Below are positions 27,730 to 38,309 of a stretch of 64,000 bases of DNA, in pieces (the stretch's first letter is position 1; each line of letters starts with the position of its first letter). Both the position numbers and the translations under genes were made by a program. The notes below the pieces were generated by a model that was not told the DNA's origin, ran no database searches, and worked only from the letters and a program-made list of their open reading frames with translations. Source of the stretch: Metabacillus halosaccharovorans (lineage in GTDB: Bacteria; Bacillota; Bacilli; Bacillales; Bacillaceae); the NCBI RefSeq assembly GCF_002019635.1, contig NZ_KV917371.1, positions 744,001-808,000 of the forward strand, in the 5' to 3' direction.

Positions 27730-27759
27730 TATCTAATTCTATTTTTAAGCTTTCGTCAA
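27730..27759 (-). promoter_or_regulatory. Probable promoter of the kinase-regulator-lipoprotein operon
   Basis: The minus strand has TTGACG (27754-27759) and TAGATA (27730-27735) separated by 18 nt, about 40 nt before the kinase start. Both hexamers have one or two mismatches to sigma-A consensus. Confidence 0.45.
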
Positions 27760-27944
27760 CTTGGATAAATGTGTCAAACCAATACACAATAATGAGCTAT
27801 TTCCTAATCTAATAGAGTTTGTGAACGGTTACTAAACGAAATGTCCCTTCCTTCTTTTTGGAAGAAATGAACCTATTGTACTAGATGGAGAGTTAATATG
27901 ATGAAAAATAGTTAGAAGGAACGGAATCTGAAAAGTGTATAATA

Positions 27945-27976
27945 GAAAAACCCGCCAGTATAGACGGGTTTTTTTG
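27945..27976. terminator. Bidirectional terminator downstream of the chemotaxis receptor
   Basis: AAAACCCGCC and GACGGGTTTT pair with one G-T wobble around a 6-nt loop and have A- and T-runs at both ends. Confidence 0.8.
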
Positions 27977-27988
27977 TTTTTTATCTAT

Positions 27989-29680
27989 TTAAATCTTAAA
28001 GCTACCTACTACATTTTTTAATTCCTCAGCCATATGTGCCAGAGCCTGGGCTGATGCATCGATTTCCTGCATGGACGCCAACTGTTCCTCCGTTGATGCA
28101 GCCACTTCTTCAGAACTAGCCGCATTCTCTTGAGCCAAACGGGAAACATCCATCGCCGAGTTCGCAATTTCATCAATACTAGCCGAAATTTGCTGCACTG
28201 TTGCTGTTACTTGTTCAATCTGCGGGGTAATATTCTTTGTACTTGTCAGGATCTGAGCAAACTTTTCAGAGGTTATTTCTGATACTTTTACCCCTTCCTC
28301 CGCATTTTGAACAACTTCATTCATAATATTTACCGATTCTTCGGTATCTTTTTGAATGAATGTAATTAAATCTGCAATACTCTTTGTTGATGCTTGGGAC
28401 TGCTCCGCTAACTTACGAACTTCATCAGCAACGACAGCAAAGCCTTTACCATGTTCTCCAGCTCTTGCCGCTTCAATGGCTGCATTTAACGCCAGTAAAT
28501 TCGTTTGATTCGCAATATCACTAATCACATCCAAAATAGAACCTATTTCTGTTGAACGCTGTGATAGTGTTTGAACCACTTCATTAGAACGTCCTACTGA
28601 TTCACGAATAAACCTCATTTGGGTTAGGCTGTTTTTCACATAATGCCCGCCATCTTCTGCTTCCTTTGTTGTTTCTCTTGAAAGCTCAGAAACAGTTGAG
28701 GAGCTTTCAGAAATATGATGAATTCCTTGTAAGACTTCATGTAATGAGCTTGAATTAAGTTCCAGCTTTGTCGTTGTTTCCTCTGCACTACTTGCAATTT
28801 CCTGAATCGCAGAGGAAACGGTTTCTGTTGCTTTGCTCGATTGCTCTGCACTTGCATTCAATTGTTCGGCCGATGCTGCAACCTGATCTGAATGATCAGC
28901 AATCGAGCGAATCATTTCCCTCAAATTATCTGTCATAGCATTAAATGATTCGTTAAGATCATGGATTTCATCTTTATTCTTCATGGTTATCTTTTCTACT
29001 TGGAGATTTCCTGAAGCCACCTGCTTCGCTGCGTTACCCAACCGAACGATAGGTCCTGTAATAAAAATTGAGATAACCACTCCACAGAAAATAGCAAAAA
29101 CAGCAGCAACACTGCTTAGAACGATTAGAGTTAATTGTGCCCGATCAGACTCTTCCTTTGTTTCTTTCACTCTTTCTTCTAAAATATCTTCTCTTAACCA
29201 ATTATTCATAGAAAGAGCTTCCTCTGTTAAGCTCGTACTAATTGGGACAATCAGTTTTAAGCCATCCTCATTTGCCTTTGCTTCATCGATTGATTTTTCA
29301 TCCATGACACGGTTCGCCGTTTCTTTAAATTGATTATTTAGCTCCTGAATGGACTGAAGACGATCCTTTGTTTCTTGTAAGGTTGATAGCTCAAGTCCTC
29401 TGGATATACTTTCATTTAATTGAGTATTTGCTTCATTCATCTTGTCTCTAAAGCTCTCATCATCGTACAGCATATAGGCACGATAATATCCCGTCTGCAA
29501 GGCTGTATCTGTTTGAATTGCTTGAGAAATCGCTCTTAACTCTGCCACCGTTTCGATCACATATTCATATGATTCATTTGATTGTTTCATATTTTGATAG
29601 GAAAACAGCGAAGCTGCCCCAAAAATAATCGAAACAACCAAAAAGCTCCCAATTATTTTTCGCTTGATTGATAAATTCAT
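27989..29680 (-). CDS. Methyl-accepting chemotaxis protein
   Basis: A 563-aa receptor. A transmembrane segment (about 10-30) is followed by a four-helix-type periplasmic sensor (about 32-180), a second membrane segment (about 183-205), HAMP (about 207-260) and the long coiled-coil signalling domain. That domain carries the hairpin tip motif [20 protein letters not shown] and flanking methylation-type Glu/Gln stretches. It is monocistronic, with terminators on both sides. The ligand is unknown. The MCP_signal region is complete. Confidence 0.95.
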   Translation of the reverse strand: MNLSIKRKIIGSFLVVSIIFGAASLFSYQNMKQSNESYEYVIETVAELRAISQAIQTDTALQTGYYRAYMLYDDESFRDKMNEANTQLNESISRGLELSTLQETKDRLQSIQELNNQFKETANRVMDEKSIDEAKANEDGLKLIVPISTSLTEEALSMNNWLREDILEERVKETKEESDRAQLTLIVLSSVAAVFAIFCGVVISIFITGPIVRLGNAAKQVASGNLQVEKITMKNKDEIHDLNESFNAMTDNLREMIRSIADHSDQVAASAEQLNASAEQSSKATETVSSAIQEIASSAEETTTKLELNSSSLHEVLQGIHHISESSSTVSELSRETTKEAEDGGHYVKNSLTQMRFIRESVGRSNEVVQTLSQRSTEIGSILDVISDIANQTNLLALNAAIEAARAGEHGKGFAVVADEVRKLAEQSQASTKSIADLITFIQKDTEESVNIMNEVVQNAEEGVKVSEITSEKFAQILTSTKNITPQIEQVTATVQQISASIDEIANSAMDVSRLAQENAASSEEVAASTEEQLASMQEIDASAQALAHMAEELKNVVGSFKI

Positions 29681-29756
29681 GATGTTCTAAACCCTTTCTT
29701 CTTGTTATTCTGGATGGTCTATTTTGATGAAGCCTTTTTGCACAATAAAAAAACAC

Positions 29757-30060
29757 CTCTAATCCTAGGAAAATATACTTCAGCCTGGAATCAAACGCGC
29801 CTTTAGCAAGTGGCAGGATCGCTACCCTTGTACCAAATTAACTTTTGCAGAATGTAAATAAAACGATTAAAAAGAAACAGGTTCGCTATTACTTGTTAAT
29901 GGTTTATTTTATAATAATATTCACTTTTATAATCTGGTTTGTGCTTCGGCATCAAGAGTAATCGATTTGACCCTTAGAAAACCTTGTACGAGTTCTATCC
30001 CATCCAGGATATTATATCGGCTAAAATTTTCTATTATTAAGGAAATCGAGGATTGTTTTT
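29757..30060. other. Intergenic region upstream of the chemotaxis receptor
   Basis: This stretch of about 300 bp has no plausible gene. On the minus strand, CAAGGGTAG and CTGCCACTTG (about 29808-29832) form a 9-bp hairpin with a bulge, followed within 60 nt by a TTTTTTT run, which suggests a structured leader. I could not match it to a c-di-GMP riboswitch or any other class I know. Confidence 0.4.
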
Positions 30061-30074
30061 AATATATAAAAGTA

Positions 30075-30106
30075 AAAAAAGCTGATCTCTAAAGAAATCA
30101 GCTTTT
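30075..30106 (-). terminator. Terminator of uvrBA
   Basis: AAAAGCTGAT and ATCAGCTTTT form a perfect 10-bp stem with a 10-nt loop, followed on the minus strand by TTTTTTTAC. It starts 12 nt after the uvrA stop. Confidence 0.85.
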
Positions 30107-30117
30107 CATCCAGAAGA

Positions 30118-32994
30118 TTAGCTTTGTGCTACCTCTTCTTTTTCTTTTATTAATTTTCTCATTCGATCCCGATCGCGTTCTATAACCGGTTTTAGATATT
30201 TTCCTGTATAGGATTGTTCATTGTTCATAATATCCTCCGGAGTTCCATAGCCAACGATTTGACCACCTTTGTCTCCACCTTCAGGACCTAAGTCAACCAA
30301 ATAATCAGTTGCTTTGATCACATCTAAGTTATGTTCAATGACGAGGACGGTATCACCATTATCTACCAGGCGTTGCAGGACTTTTAATAATCGTGCAATA
30401 TCATCAACATGAAGACCTGTTGTCGGTTCATCCAAAATATATAAAGAACGGCCTGATGATCGTCTATGCAGCTCTGATGCCAGCTTTACCCTTTGGGCTT
30501 CCCCGCCGGAAAGAGTTGTCGCAGGCTGTCCAAGAGTTATATAGCCAAGACCTACATCATAAATTGTTTGCAGTTTACGCTTGATTTTAGGAATATTTTC
30601 GAAGAACGAAACAGCATCCTCTACCGTCATCTCAAGAACGTCAGAAATGTTTTTGCCTTTATATGTGACCTCTAGTGTTTCACGGTTGTAACGTTTCCCA
30701 TGACACACTTCACAAGGAACATATACGTCAGGGAGAAAATGCATTTCAATTTTAATGATTCCATCACCGCGGCATGCTTCACAACGTCCGCCTTTTACAT
30801 TAAAGCTGAAGCGTCCTTTTTTATAGCCTCTCACCTTTGCTTCATTTGTTGTCGCGAAAACATCACGGATATCATCAAAAACACCTGTATATGTTGCAGG
30901 GTTTGATCGAGGTGTCCGGCCGATTGGTGATTGATCAATATCAATGACCTTCTCAAGATGTTCGATTCCTTTTACCTCTTTGTGTTCACCTGGCTTTGCC
31001 TTTGCCTTGTGAAGCTTTTGTGCTAATGTTTTATGAAGAATCTCGTTTACTAACGTACTTTTTCCGGAACCTGAAACACCTGTTACCGCGATAAAAGTTC
31101 CTAATGGAAATTTCACACTTACATTGCGGAGATTGTTTTCCTTTGCACCTTTTATCTCGATATAACGGCCATCAGGTTTTTTGCGTTCATACGGAAGCGG
31201 GATAAACTTCTTACCGGATAAGTATTGACCTGTTAAGGAATTGTCATCATTCATCACTTCTTCAGGCGTTCCGGCAGAAATGACCTCTCCACCATGGATT
31301 CCGGCACCCGGACCAATATCAATTAAATAGTCTGCAGCCATCATCGTATCCTCATCATGCTCAACAACGATAAGTGTATTTCCGATGTCACGCATATTTT
31401 GAAGGGTTTGAATTAAGCGATCATTATCTCGCTGGTGAAGACCGATGGAAGGTTCATCAAGAATGTATAAAACACCTGTTAAGCGCGATCCGATCTGAGT
31501 AGCAAGACGAATCCGCTGAGCCTCTCCCCCAGATAATGTACCGGCAGCACGATTAAGGGTTAGATAATCAAGTCCAACATTATTTAGGAACCCTAATCTT
31601 TCACAAATCTCCTTCAAAATAAGATTGGCAATCTGCATTTCTTTTTCTGTCAGGGATAAATTTTGAAAGAATTCAAGTGACTCTTGAACAGATAGTTTTG
31701 TAATTTCTCCAACATGATTTCCCTGGATTAAAACTGCAAGAGTTTCCTTTTTAAGACGATACCCCTTACAGCTCGGGCAATTTTGCTGTCCCATATACTT
31801 TTCCATTTGCTCACGAATGAAGTCTGAGGTTGTTTCCTTATATCGTCTTTCAACATTTCGGATAACACCCTCAAATTGAATATAGTTTTCACGAACTTGG
31901 CCAAAGTCATTTTCATAACGGAAATAAATTTCCTCACCATCACTGCCATATAGTACTTTATCCAATAAATGCTTCGGAATATCCTTAACCGGGATATCCA
32001 TATCAATTCCATAATGATTGCATACAGCTTCAAGCATTTGCGGATAATATTGTGAGCTTGTCGGCTCCCAAGGTGCAATCGCATGCTGCTTAAGAGAAAG
32101 GTCCTTATTCGGAAGCACAAGGTCTAAGTCTACTTTCAGTTTTGATCCCAAACCATCACACTCAGGACAGGCACCAAACGGGCTATTGAACGAAAACATT
32201 CTCGGTTCAAGTTCCCCGATTGAAAAGCCACATTGCGGACAGGCATGATGCTCACTGAACAGAAGCTCTTCTTCTCCCATCACATCGATGATTACTCTGC
32301 CTTCCCCTAGACCTAAAGCAGCCTCAAGTGAATCGGCTAATCGTGAAGCAACTCCTTCCTTCACGACAATACGGTCAATCACCACTTCAATGGAGTGCTT
32401 TTTGTTCTTCTCAAGCTCAATCTCTTCTGAAAGCTCATGCATTTCTCCATCAACACGAACACGTACATACCCTTGTTTTTTAATATCTTCAAATACTTTC
32501 ACATGTGTTCCTTTTCGTCCAGACACAATAGGAGCAAGGACTTGAAGCTTTGTACGTTCCGGATATTCCAATATACGGTCAACCATTTGTTCAATTGTTT
32601 GGGAGGAAATTTCAATTCCGTGAACAGGACAGGTTGGACGGCCAACTCTTGCATAAAGCAAGCGCAGGTAATCATAGATTTCCGTCACGGTCCCAACAGT
32701 TGAACGCGGATTTCGACTTGTTGTTTTTTGATCAATTGAGATGGCTGGTGATAGCCCTTCAATCGCATCAACATCAGGTTTGTCCATCTGGCCTAAAAAT
32801 TGACGGGCATATGCAGACAAGGATTCAACATAACGTCGTTGTCCCTCAGCATAGATGGTATCAAAGGCCAACGATGATTTACCTGAACCAGATAAGCCTG
32901 TTACAACAACAAGCTTATCACGCGGAATGGTCACATCTATATTTTTTAAGTTGTGGGCACGCGCTCCCTTCACAACAATATGTTCCATTGCCAT
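30118..32994 (-). CDS. uvrA: Excinuclease ABC subunit A
   Basis: A 958-aa damage-recognition ATPase of nucleotide excision repair, working as a dimer with UvrB. It has two ABC modules: Walker [10 protein letters not shown] near residue 32 and GVSGSGKST near residue 642, with signature motifs [12 protein letters not shown] and [12 protein letters not shown]. Zinc fingers are CPQC...CPEC (about 253-283) and CEAC...CEVC (about 740-766). The start ([18 protein letters not shown]) and length match Bacillus UvrA. It lies 7 nt downstream of uvrB in an SOS operon. Confidence 0.98.
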   Translation of the reverse strand: MAMEHIVVKGARAHNLKNIDVTIPRDKLVVVTGLSGSGKSSLAFDTIYAEGQRRYVESLSAYARQFLGQMDKPDVDAIEGLSPAISIDQKTTSRNPRSTVGTVTEIYDYLRLLYARVGRPTCPVHGIEISSQTIEQMVDRILEYPERTKLQVLAPIVSGRKGTHVKVFEDIKKQGYVRVRVDGEMHELSEEIELEKNKKHSIEVVIDRIVVKEGVASRLADSLEAALGLGEGRVIIDVMGEEELLFSEHHACPQCGFSIGELEPRMFSFNSPFGACPECDGLGSKLKVDLDLVLPNKDLSLKQHAIAPWEPTSSQYYPQMLEAVCNHYGIDMDIPVKDIPKHLLDKVLYGSDGEEIYFRYENDFGQVRENYIQFEGVIRNVERRYKETTSDFIREQMEKYMGQQNCPSCKGYRLKKETLAVLIQGNHVGEITKLSVQESLEFFQNLSLTEKEMQIANLILKEICERLGFLNNVGLDYLTLNRAAGTLSGGEAQRIRLATQIGSRLTGVLYILDEPSIGLHQRDNDRLIQTLQNMRDIGNTLIVVEHDEDTMMAADYLIDIGPGAGIHGGEVISAGTPEEVMNDDNSLTGQYLSGKKFIPLPYERKKPDGRYIEIKGAKENNLRNVSVKFPLGTFIAVTGVSGSGKSTLVNEILHKTLAQKLHKAKAKPGEHKEVKGIEHLEKVIDIDQSPIGRTPRSNPATYTGVFDDIRDVFATTNEAKVRGYKKGRFSFNVKGGRCEACRGDGIIKIEMHFLPDVYVPCEVCHGKRYNRETLEVTYKGKNISDVLEMTVEDAVSFFENIPKIKRKLQTIYDVGLGYITLGQPATTLSGGEAQRVKLASELHRRSSGRSLYILDEPTTGLHVDDIARLLKVLQRLVDNGDTVLVIEHNLDVIKATDYLVDLGPEGGDKGGQIVGYGTPEDIMNNEQSYTGKYLKPVIERDRDRMRKLIKEKEEVAQS

Positions 32995-33001
32995 AATTGC
33001 T

Positions 33002-34987
33002 TCATCCTTCCGCTTTCAGTTCTAAAATTAAATCACGAAGCTCGGCAGCACGTTCAAAGTTTAACGATTTTGCTGCCTCCTTCATTTCATTTTCCATTTC
33101 AGCTATGACTTTATCTCGTTCTTTCTTCGTTAACTTCGTCAGTTTACTCGCAGCAGTTGTTTCATACTCTTCCTGGTCTTCCGCTGCCATTGTTGCACGG
33201 ATCGCATCACGGATTTCTTTTTGGATTGTTTGCGGTGTAATACCATGCTGTTTGTTATATTCCTCTTGAATCTCACGGCGACGCTTTGTTTCATTGATCG
33301 CGATCTCCATTGAGTTTGTCATTTTATCTGCGTACATAATAACATGACCTTCTGAATTACGGGCTGCACGACCAATTGTTTGGATAAGCGAGCGCTCTGA
33401 GCGCAGGAATCCTTCTTTGTCCGCATCCAAAATTGCGACAAGTGAGACCTCCGGGATGTCCAAACCTTCTCTTAACAGGTTAATCCCGACTAATACATCA
33501 TATTTTCCAAGACGGAGCTCACGAATGATTTCAATCCGCTCTAATGTTTTGATTTCTGAGTGAAGATAGTTAATTTTAATGCCGATTTCCTTCAGGTAAT
33601 TTGTTAAATCCTCAGACATTTTCTTCGTTAAAGTGGTAATAAGTACACGCTGATTTTTTTCTACTCTTGTTTGAATTTCACCAATTAAATCATCGATCTG
33701 CCCTTCAATTGGACGAATATCAATGGTCGGGTCAAGCAACCCTGTTGGGCGGATAATTTGTTGAATCATTTCAGGTGAATGTTCTATTTCATATGGACCA
33801 GGTGTGGCCGATACAAATACGATGTTTTCGATATGTTTTTCAAATTCCTCAAAACGCAGCGGTCTGTTGTCCTTTGCTGATGGCAAACGGAAGCCATGGT
33901 CAACAAGAACTTGTTTACGCGCTTGGTCTCCATTAAACATACCCCTAATTTGCGGCACTGTAACATGTGACTCATCAATAACAATAAGTGAGTCCTCAGG
34001 GAAGAAGTCCAGCAGTGTATATGGTGTTGAACCTGCCGGGCGCAAAGTTAAATGTCTGGAATAGTTTTCGATTCCCGAGCAAAAACCCATTTCTCTCATC
34101 ATTTCCAGATCATATCTTGTCCGTTGCTCAAGACGCTGTGCTTCAAGAAGCTTGCCATTTTCGCGCAAATCCTCCAGTCGCTCCTCGAGTTCGACTTCAA
34201 TGTTCTTGATAGCTTTTTCCATTTTCTCTTCTCTGGTAACGAAGTGGGAAGCCGGGTAGATGGCTACATGCTCACGGTCACCCATAATTTCACCTGTTAA
34301 TGCATCCACTTCACGAATCCGGTCAATTTCATCACCGAAAAATTCCACACGGATACAGTGCTCATCACGGGAAGCAGGGAAAATCTCTACAACATCTCCG
34401 CGAACTCTGAATGTTCCTCTTCGGAAATCTATATCATTTCGTTCATATTGCACATCGACCAGTTTTCTTAGCAATTGATTTCGTTCAATTTCCATCCCTG
34501 TACGTAATGAAACAACTAACTCTTTATATTCCTCAGGTGAACCGAGGCCATAAATACAGGACACACTGGCAATAATAATGACATCTTTCCGTTCAAAAAG
34601 CGATGATGTAGCCGAGTGACGAAGCTTATCAATTTCATCATTAATACTGGCGTCTTTTTCGATAAATGTATCTGTTTGCGGCACATAGGCTTCCGGTTGA
34701 TAATAATCATAGTAGCTGACAAAATATTCAACAGCATTATTCGGGAAAAATTCTTTAAACTCACTATAGAGCTGTCCTGCTAATGTTTTGTTATGAGCAA
34801 TAATTAATGTTGGTTTATTCACTTCTTGTATCAGATTTGAAACAGTAAAGGTCTTACCTGTACCTGTTGCCCCCAGCAATGTTTGGAATCGCTTGCCCTG
34901 CCTGATTCCTTCAACTAATGACTTAATGGCTTTAGGTTGATCACCCTGCGGTTTGTATTTTGAGACTAATTCAAATTGATCGCTCAC
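33002..34987 (-). CDS. uvrB: Excinuclease ABC subunit B
   Basis: A 661-aa helicase-like repair protein that receives damaged DNA from UvrA and recruits UvrC. Walker A GATGTGKT lies near residue 39, followed by the beta-hairpin region [15 protein letters not shown], helicase motifs including ATPGPYE and GRAARN, and a C-terminal UVR domain (about 625-661) that contacts UvrC. It uses a GTG start with GGAGG 7 nt upstream. A LexA box lies about 65-90 nt upstream. Confidence 0.98.
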   Translation of the reverse strand: MSDQFELVSKYKPQGDQPKAIKSLVEGIRQGKRFQTLLGATGTGKTFTVSNLIQEVNKPTLIIAHNKTLAGQLYSEFKEFFPNNAVEYFVSYYDYYQPEAYVPQTDTFIEKDASINDEIDKLRHSATSSLFERKDVIIIASVSCIYGLGSPEEYKELVVSLRTGMEIERNQLLRKLVDVQYERNDIDFRRGTFRVRGDVVEIFPASRDEHCIRVEFFGDEIDRIREVDALTGEIMGDREHVAIYPASHFVTREEKMEKAIKNIEVELEERLEDLRENGKLLEAQRLEQRTRYDLEMMREMGFCSGIENYSRHLTLRPAGSTPYTLLDFFPEDSLIVIDESHVTVPQIRGMFNGDQARKQVLVDHGFRLPSAKDNRPLRFEEFEKHIENIVFVSATPGPYEIEHSPEMIQQIIRPTGLLDPTIDIRPIEGQIDDLIGEIQTRVEKNQRVLITTLTKKMSEDLTNYLKEIGIKINYLHSEIKTLERIEIIRELRLGKYDVLVGINLLREGLDIPEVSLVAILDADKEGFLRSERSLIQTIGRAARNSEGHVIMYADKMTNSMEIAINETKRRREIQEEYNKQHGITPQTIQKEIRDAIRATMAAEDQEEYETTAASKLTKLTKKERDKVIAEMENEMKEAAKSLNFERAAELRDLILELKAEG

Positions 34988-35031
34988 TCATAAGCCTCCA
35001 TTCCGTTTTATCTCTATGAATAGTTTACCAT

Positions 35032-35077
35032 ATAATAGTGGAAAAACACTAAAAATACGAACTATAGTTCGTATTTT
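35032..35077 (-). promoter_or_regulatory. uvrBA promoter with LexA (SOS) box
   Basis: CGAACTATAGTTCG (35058-35071) contains the GAAC-N4-GTTC core of the Bacillus LexA/DinR box and lies in a 26-bp perfect palindrome (35052-35077). On the minus strand TTCGTA (35056-35061) and TATTAT (35032-35037) are spaced 18 nt, so the operator overlaps the -35 region. uvrBA is a known LexA target in B. subtilis. Confidence 0.85.
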
Positions 35078-35125
35078 ATTTTTATTATGTATTAGTATGC
35101 TGAGAGCTTTCCTCATATAGAGGAA

Positions 35126-35236
35126 TTTTGCAACTTTTCATGTATTTTTGCAACTATCTCGGTTTTTTTTGCAGGTTTGCATTTATTTTTGCAGGATCCG
35201 GGATTTTTTTGCAACTTTCTTTTATTTTCTTGCAAC
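35126..35236. repeat. Array of six degenerate 20-21 bp units, TTTTGCA type
   Basis: TTTTGCAAC or TTTTGCAGG begins at 35126, 35146, 35167, 35187 and 35207, with TCTTGCAAC at 35228, giving spacings of 20, 21, 20, 20 and 21 bp. The remainder of each unit is T-rich and variable. It lies between the csbA terminator and the uvrB promoter. Confidence 0.8.
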
Positions 35237-35262
35237 CTTGGAATGAAACCATTTTTTTATAT

Positions 35263-35286
35263 AAAAAAAGAGCTAGCACAGCCCTT
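35263..35286 (-). terminator. Terminator of csbA
   Basis: On the minus strand AGGGCT and AGCTCT pair (one G-T wobble) around GTGCT, followed by TTTTTTTAT. Confidence 0.65.
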
Positions 35287-35324
35287 TCTTACTTAAGTAT
35301 TTCTCTTTTTGTGAAACCTCAAAC

Positions 35325-35558
35325 CTATTTCTTCTTCAGCAGGTCCGCCTTCATTTTTCTTGCATAGAAAAACCCGACAGCAAGTGAAACGATGTCGATA
35401 AAAAAGATACTCGGTCCATGTGTATAGCCTTTCATATAGGAAGCAAGAAGCAGAGCTGCTGTTAATGCCGTTCCAACATAATGATTATAGCTTACCCGAG
35501 TAAAAAGCAGAACAAGAAGAAAAGGCATAATAAGTGCTAAAATCACCTTTATAACCAT
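35325..35558 (-). CDS. csbA: Small membrane protein CsbA
   Basis: A 77-aa protein with two or three membrane segments (about 3-21, 26-43 and 48-68) and a basic tail. Sequence (SYNHYVGTALTAALLLASY) and location upstream of uvrBA match B. subtilis CsbA, a sigma-B-controlled protein of unknown function. It starts 20 nt after the GNAT gene, with AGGTGATATAG before the ATG. I do not see a clear sigma-B promoter in that gap, so it may be cotranscribed with the GNAT gene. Confidence 0.92.
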   Translation of the reverse strand: MVIKVILALIMPFLLVLLFTRVSYNHYVGTALTAALLLASYMKGYTHGPSIFFIDIVSLAVGFFYARKMKADLLKKK

Positions 35559-35578
35559 CTATATCACCTGTTCTTCCA

Positions 35579-36022
35579 TTATAGTGATAAATTGTAAAAA
35601 TACACAGTATCCTCTTTTGCATAGCCTTCCGATTCGTAAAGGGCTTGTGCTTTTACATTGTCTTTCGATGTTTCCAGTAAAATTCCTGCCGTGTTCGTTT
35701 CAACCGCAAATTCTTTCGCTTGATTCATAAGTGCTTTACCTACACCGTGTCGGCGATATTCTTCAGCAACGAACAAATCATTCAGCAGCCATTTTCGTTT
35801 CATTCCGACGGAAGAGAAAATGGGATAAAGCTGAACAAATCCGGCTGGAAGTCCGTCCTTGCTTTTTGCCAGGAATATGGTTGATTCATTTTGCTCCATT
35901 CTTTCCTTTAGAAAGGCTTTTGCTCCTTCAAGGTCAGATGATTGTCCATAAAAGATTCGGTAATTGTTAAATAATACAGCTACATCGTCCAAGTCTGACA
36001 TTGTTGCTTTAATAATATTCAC
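35579..36022 (-). CDS. GNAT family N-acetyltransferase
   Basis: A 147-aa single-domain GNAT enzyme. The acetyl-CoA pyrophosphate loop is visible as LFVAEEYRRHGVGKALM (about 88-104), followed by NTAGILLETSKDN and the C-terminal ALYESEGY motif. The substrate is unknown. Placement directly upstream of csbA suggests cotranscription. Confidence 0.9.
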   Translation of the reverse strand: MNIIKATMSDLDDVAVLFNNYRIFYGQSSDLEGAKAFLKERMEQNESTIFLAKSKDGLPAGFVQLYPIFSSVGMKRKWLLNDLFVAEEYRRHGVGKALMNQAKEFAVETNTAGILLETSKDNVKAQALYESEGYAKEDTVYFYNLSL

Positions 36023-36080
36023 ATGCTTCCCCTCGATTCTAATGATATATAGCCAATTCTATCATGAAAATCGTGCAAAA

Positions 36081-36108
36081 GAGGGCTAATTTTACATCAT
36101 TAGCCCTC
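36081..36108 (-). terminator. Terminator of prfC
   Basis: GAGGGCTAA and TTAGCCCTC form a perfect 9-bp stem with a 10-nt loop, located 5 nt beyond the prfC stop. On the minus strand it is followed by TTTTGC. Confidence 0.75.
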
Positions 36109-36113
36109 ACCGT

Positions 36114-37700
36114 TTATTTCTGTGATGTAACACCTTGGTAGTCGTTTTCTTCTAAAAGATCAACTAACTCAATGTCTTTTTGATTTTCTAAAAAGTATCG
36201 CAATGTGAATTCATTTTCAAACAGTACCGCATAGGCACCAAAACGGTCACGAACAAGCATGCTTCTTGAATCAAAGAAACGTTTATCAAACTTCTCGCTC
36301 TTGATCCATCTTGGAATTCGTTCTCCAAGTGGAGTGAATTCAATCTCGACATTATATTCAGCCTTCATTCGGTATTCAAACACCTCAAACTGAAGCTGAC
36401 CGACTGCACCAAGGATGATCGAGTCATTTAACTCTTGTCGGTATAGTTGAATCGCGCCTTCTTGAACAAGCTGTTCAATACCTTTTCGGAATTGCTTCGA
36501 CTTCATGACGTTTTTCGCCTGAACCCGCTTGAATAGCTCAGGTGGGAATTGTGGCAGCTCTTCATATTGATAAGAGTCTTTTCCACCAATTAATGTATCA
36601 CCAATTTGATAAATATTTGGGTCATAAATTCCAATAATATCACCAGGATAAGCTTCATCTACCGTGTCACGGTCTTTTGCCATAAAGGCCTGCGTTTGAT
36701 TTAGCTTAATCGTTTTATTTGTACGACTTAAGTTCACACTCATTCCGCGTTCAAATTTTCCGGAACATACACGGAAAAAGGCAATACGGTCACGGTGTGC
36801 CGGGTTCATATTGGCTTGGATTTTAAAGATATAGCCTGAAAATTGATCTTTTTCCGGCTCGATTAAACCTTGATCTGTTTTACGCGGCTGTGGTTGTGCA
36901 GCAAATTGTAAAAATGTATCAAAGAATGTTTGCACACCAAAATTAGCAAGGGCACTACCAAAGAAGACAGGTGTTAACTCTCCTTTTTCCACTCGCTCCG
37001 GTGAGAATTCATTCCCTGCTTCTTCAAGCAGTTCCAGCTCACCTAATGTATCTTGATAGATGACATTTTCCTCAATATCTGTGCCAGATAACTCGCTTAG
37101 AGGAATCACTTCTTCCTCTTCATCACCTTTGAAGCGAACAAATTGCTTATTAAAGCGGTCATGAATACCTAAGAAACGTTTCCCGCTTCCAACCGGCCAG
37201 TTCATAGGATATGATTCAATCCCAAGTACTTCCTCAATTTCAGAAAGCAATTCCAAAGGATCTCTTCCTTCACGGTCAAGCTTGTTGATAAATGTAAAGA
37301 TCGGAATTCCTCTCATCCGGCAAACTTTGAAAAGTTTAATGGTTTGAGGCTCAACACCTTTTGTTGAATCAATGATCATGACAACACTATCTACCGCGGT
37401 TAATGTACGGTATGTGTCTTCACTAAAGTCTTCGTGTCCCGGTGTATCTAGAATATTGACGTGGAATTCATGATACGGGAAGCTCATAACACTTGATGTT
37501 ACCGAGATTCCACGTTTTTTTTCAATTTCCATCCAGTCAGATGCGGCAAATTTTCCTGATTTCTTTCCTTTAACTGTTCCTGTTGAACGGATAATTTGAC
37601 CAAAGAAAAGGAGTTTTTCTGTTAACGTTGTTTTCCCTGCATCCGGGTGGGAAATGATCGCAAACGTACGTCGTTTATTTATTTCCTGTTGTAAGCTCAT
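36114..37700 (-). CDS. prfC: Peptide chain release factor 3
   Basis: A 528-aa translational GTPase that recycles RF1/RF2 after termination. G1 is [13 protein letters not shown]3 is DTPGHEDFS, and G4 is the FINKLDREG segment. Domains II and III follow, with RF3-typical [16 protein letters not shown] near residue 440. The frame reaches a TTG at 37706, but the ATG at 37700 has AGAGG 9 nt upstream. Length is normal for RF3. It is monocistronic, with its own terminator. Confidence 0.96.
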   Translation of the reverse strand: MSLQQEINKRRTFAIISHPDAGKTTLTEKLLFFGQIIRSTGTVKGKKSGKFAASDWMEIEKKRGISVTSSVMSFPYHEFHVNILDTPGHEDFSEDTYRTLTAVDSVVMIIDSTKGVEPQTIKLFKVCRMRGIPIFTFINKLDREGRDPLELLSEIEEVLGIESYPMNWPVGSGKRFLGIHDRFNKQFVRFKGDEEEEVIPLSELSGTDIEENVIYQDTLGELELLEEAGNEFSPERVEKGELTPVFFGSALANFGVQTFFDTFLQFAAQPQPRKTDQGLIEPEKDQFSGYIFKIQANMNPAHRDRIAFFRVCSGKFERGMSVNLSRTNKTIKLNQTQAFMAKDRDTVDEAYPGDIIGIYDPNIYQIGDTLIGGKDSYQYEELPQFPPELFKRVQAKNVMKSKQFRKGIEQLVQEGAIQLYRQELNDSIILGAVGQLQFEVFEYRMKAEYNVEIEFTPLGERIPRWIKSEKFDKRFFDSRSMLVRDRFGAYAVLFENEFTLRYFLENQKDIELVDLLEENDYQGVTSQK

Positions 37701-37855
37701 TCGCAATAACCTCTTTTAATTAAATTCGTGCTTCAAATATACTACAAAGCGCTTCAAAGAACAATTTGTTTAGGGAAACTTAGACTTTATCTTATTGACC
37801 CGTGTAAATTTGGCTAAACTTCCCAAACTTGTAGCTTTTCAAGAAGTGTTGGGCC

Positions 37856-37984
37856 GGTTGACTTCCGCTACAGGATGCTCGCTTTCCGTGGGGCGGGCGG
37901 TGAGCTTCCTCGGCGCAAGCGCCTGTGGGATCTCACCAACTCCGCTACTCCCACAGGAGTCTCGCACCTTCCGCTCCATCAACC
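37856..37984. repeat. Intact ~130-bp intergenic palindromic repeat (copy A)
   Basis: A 129-bp element bounded by GGTTGA and TCAACC. The right half contains a long stem, CCTGTGGGA with TCCCACAGG. Blocks such as GCTCGCTTTCCGTGGGGCG and CACAGGAGTCTCGCACCTT are nearly identical to copy B at 52026-52155 and to the halves of copy C. It lies in the 337-bp gap upstream of prfC, with no gene. Confidence 0.9.
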
Positions 37985-38043
37985 TAATTAGTTTTGCTCA
38001 ACAAAACTATAAAAACACAATTGTTAATAAAGAACCAAAATAA

Positions 38044-38070
38044 AAACAGGGGAATCGTCTCCCCCTGTTT
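38044..38070 (-). terminator. Terminator of the 56-aa membrane protein gene
   Basis: AAACAGGGG and CCCCTGTTT form a perfect 9-bp stem with a 9-nt loop, followed on the minus strand by TTTTATTTTGG. It overlaps the stop codon at 38069. Confidence 0.8.
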
Positions 38071-38239
38071 AGCGCTGATACCGTCTTTTATGTTTTATTC
38101 TTTCTTTATTTTTCTCCGTTTCAACTAAATTCCATGCGGTGGTGTATCGGTATTTTTTTCCCCAGATTTGAATGAGCATTTTCATTCCGGTTATAAAGCA
38201 TAGAATTAATAGACTTACAATTAGAAATAATATATCCAT
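38069..38239 (-). CDS. Small membrane protein (56 aa)
   Basis: A 56-residue protein with one N-terminal membrane segment (about 2-24) and a strongly basic tail ending in KHKRRYQR. The ATG at 38239 is preferred over upstream codons in frame (to 38269), because GGGGG lies 7 nt before it and the hydrophobic segment then starts at once. A strong terminator directly after the stop codon supports a real transcription unit. I do not recognise the family. Confidence 0.6.
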   Translation of the reverse strand: MDILFLIVSLLILCFITGMKMLIQIWGKKYRYTTAWNLVETEKNKERIKHKRRYQR

Positions 38240-38309
38240 CTTCGTTCCCCCAATCATTCTTGTACACATGTATATGTTTTAGATGGGGAAACATGATGGT
38301 TTTTCATCA

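Noticed and set aside
35126-35236. CRISPR array
   Set aside because: Units are 20-21 bp with only 7-9 conserved bases, with no separate repeats and spacers and no cas genes in the window.
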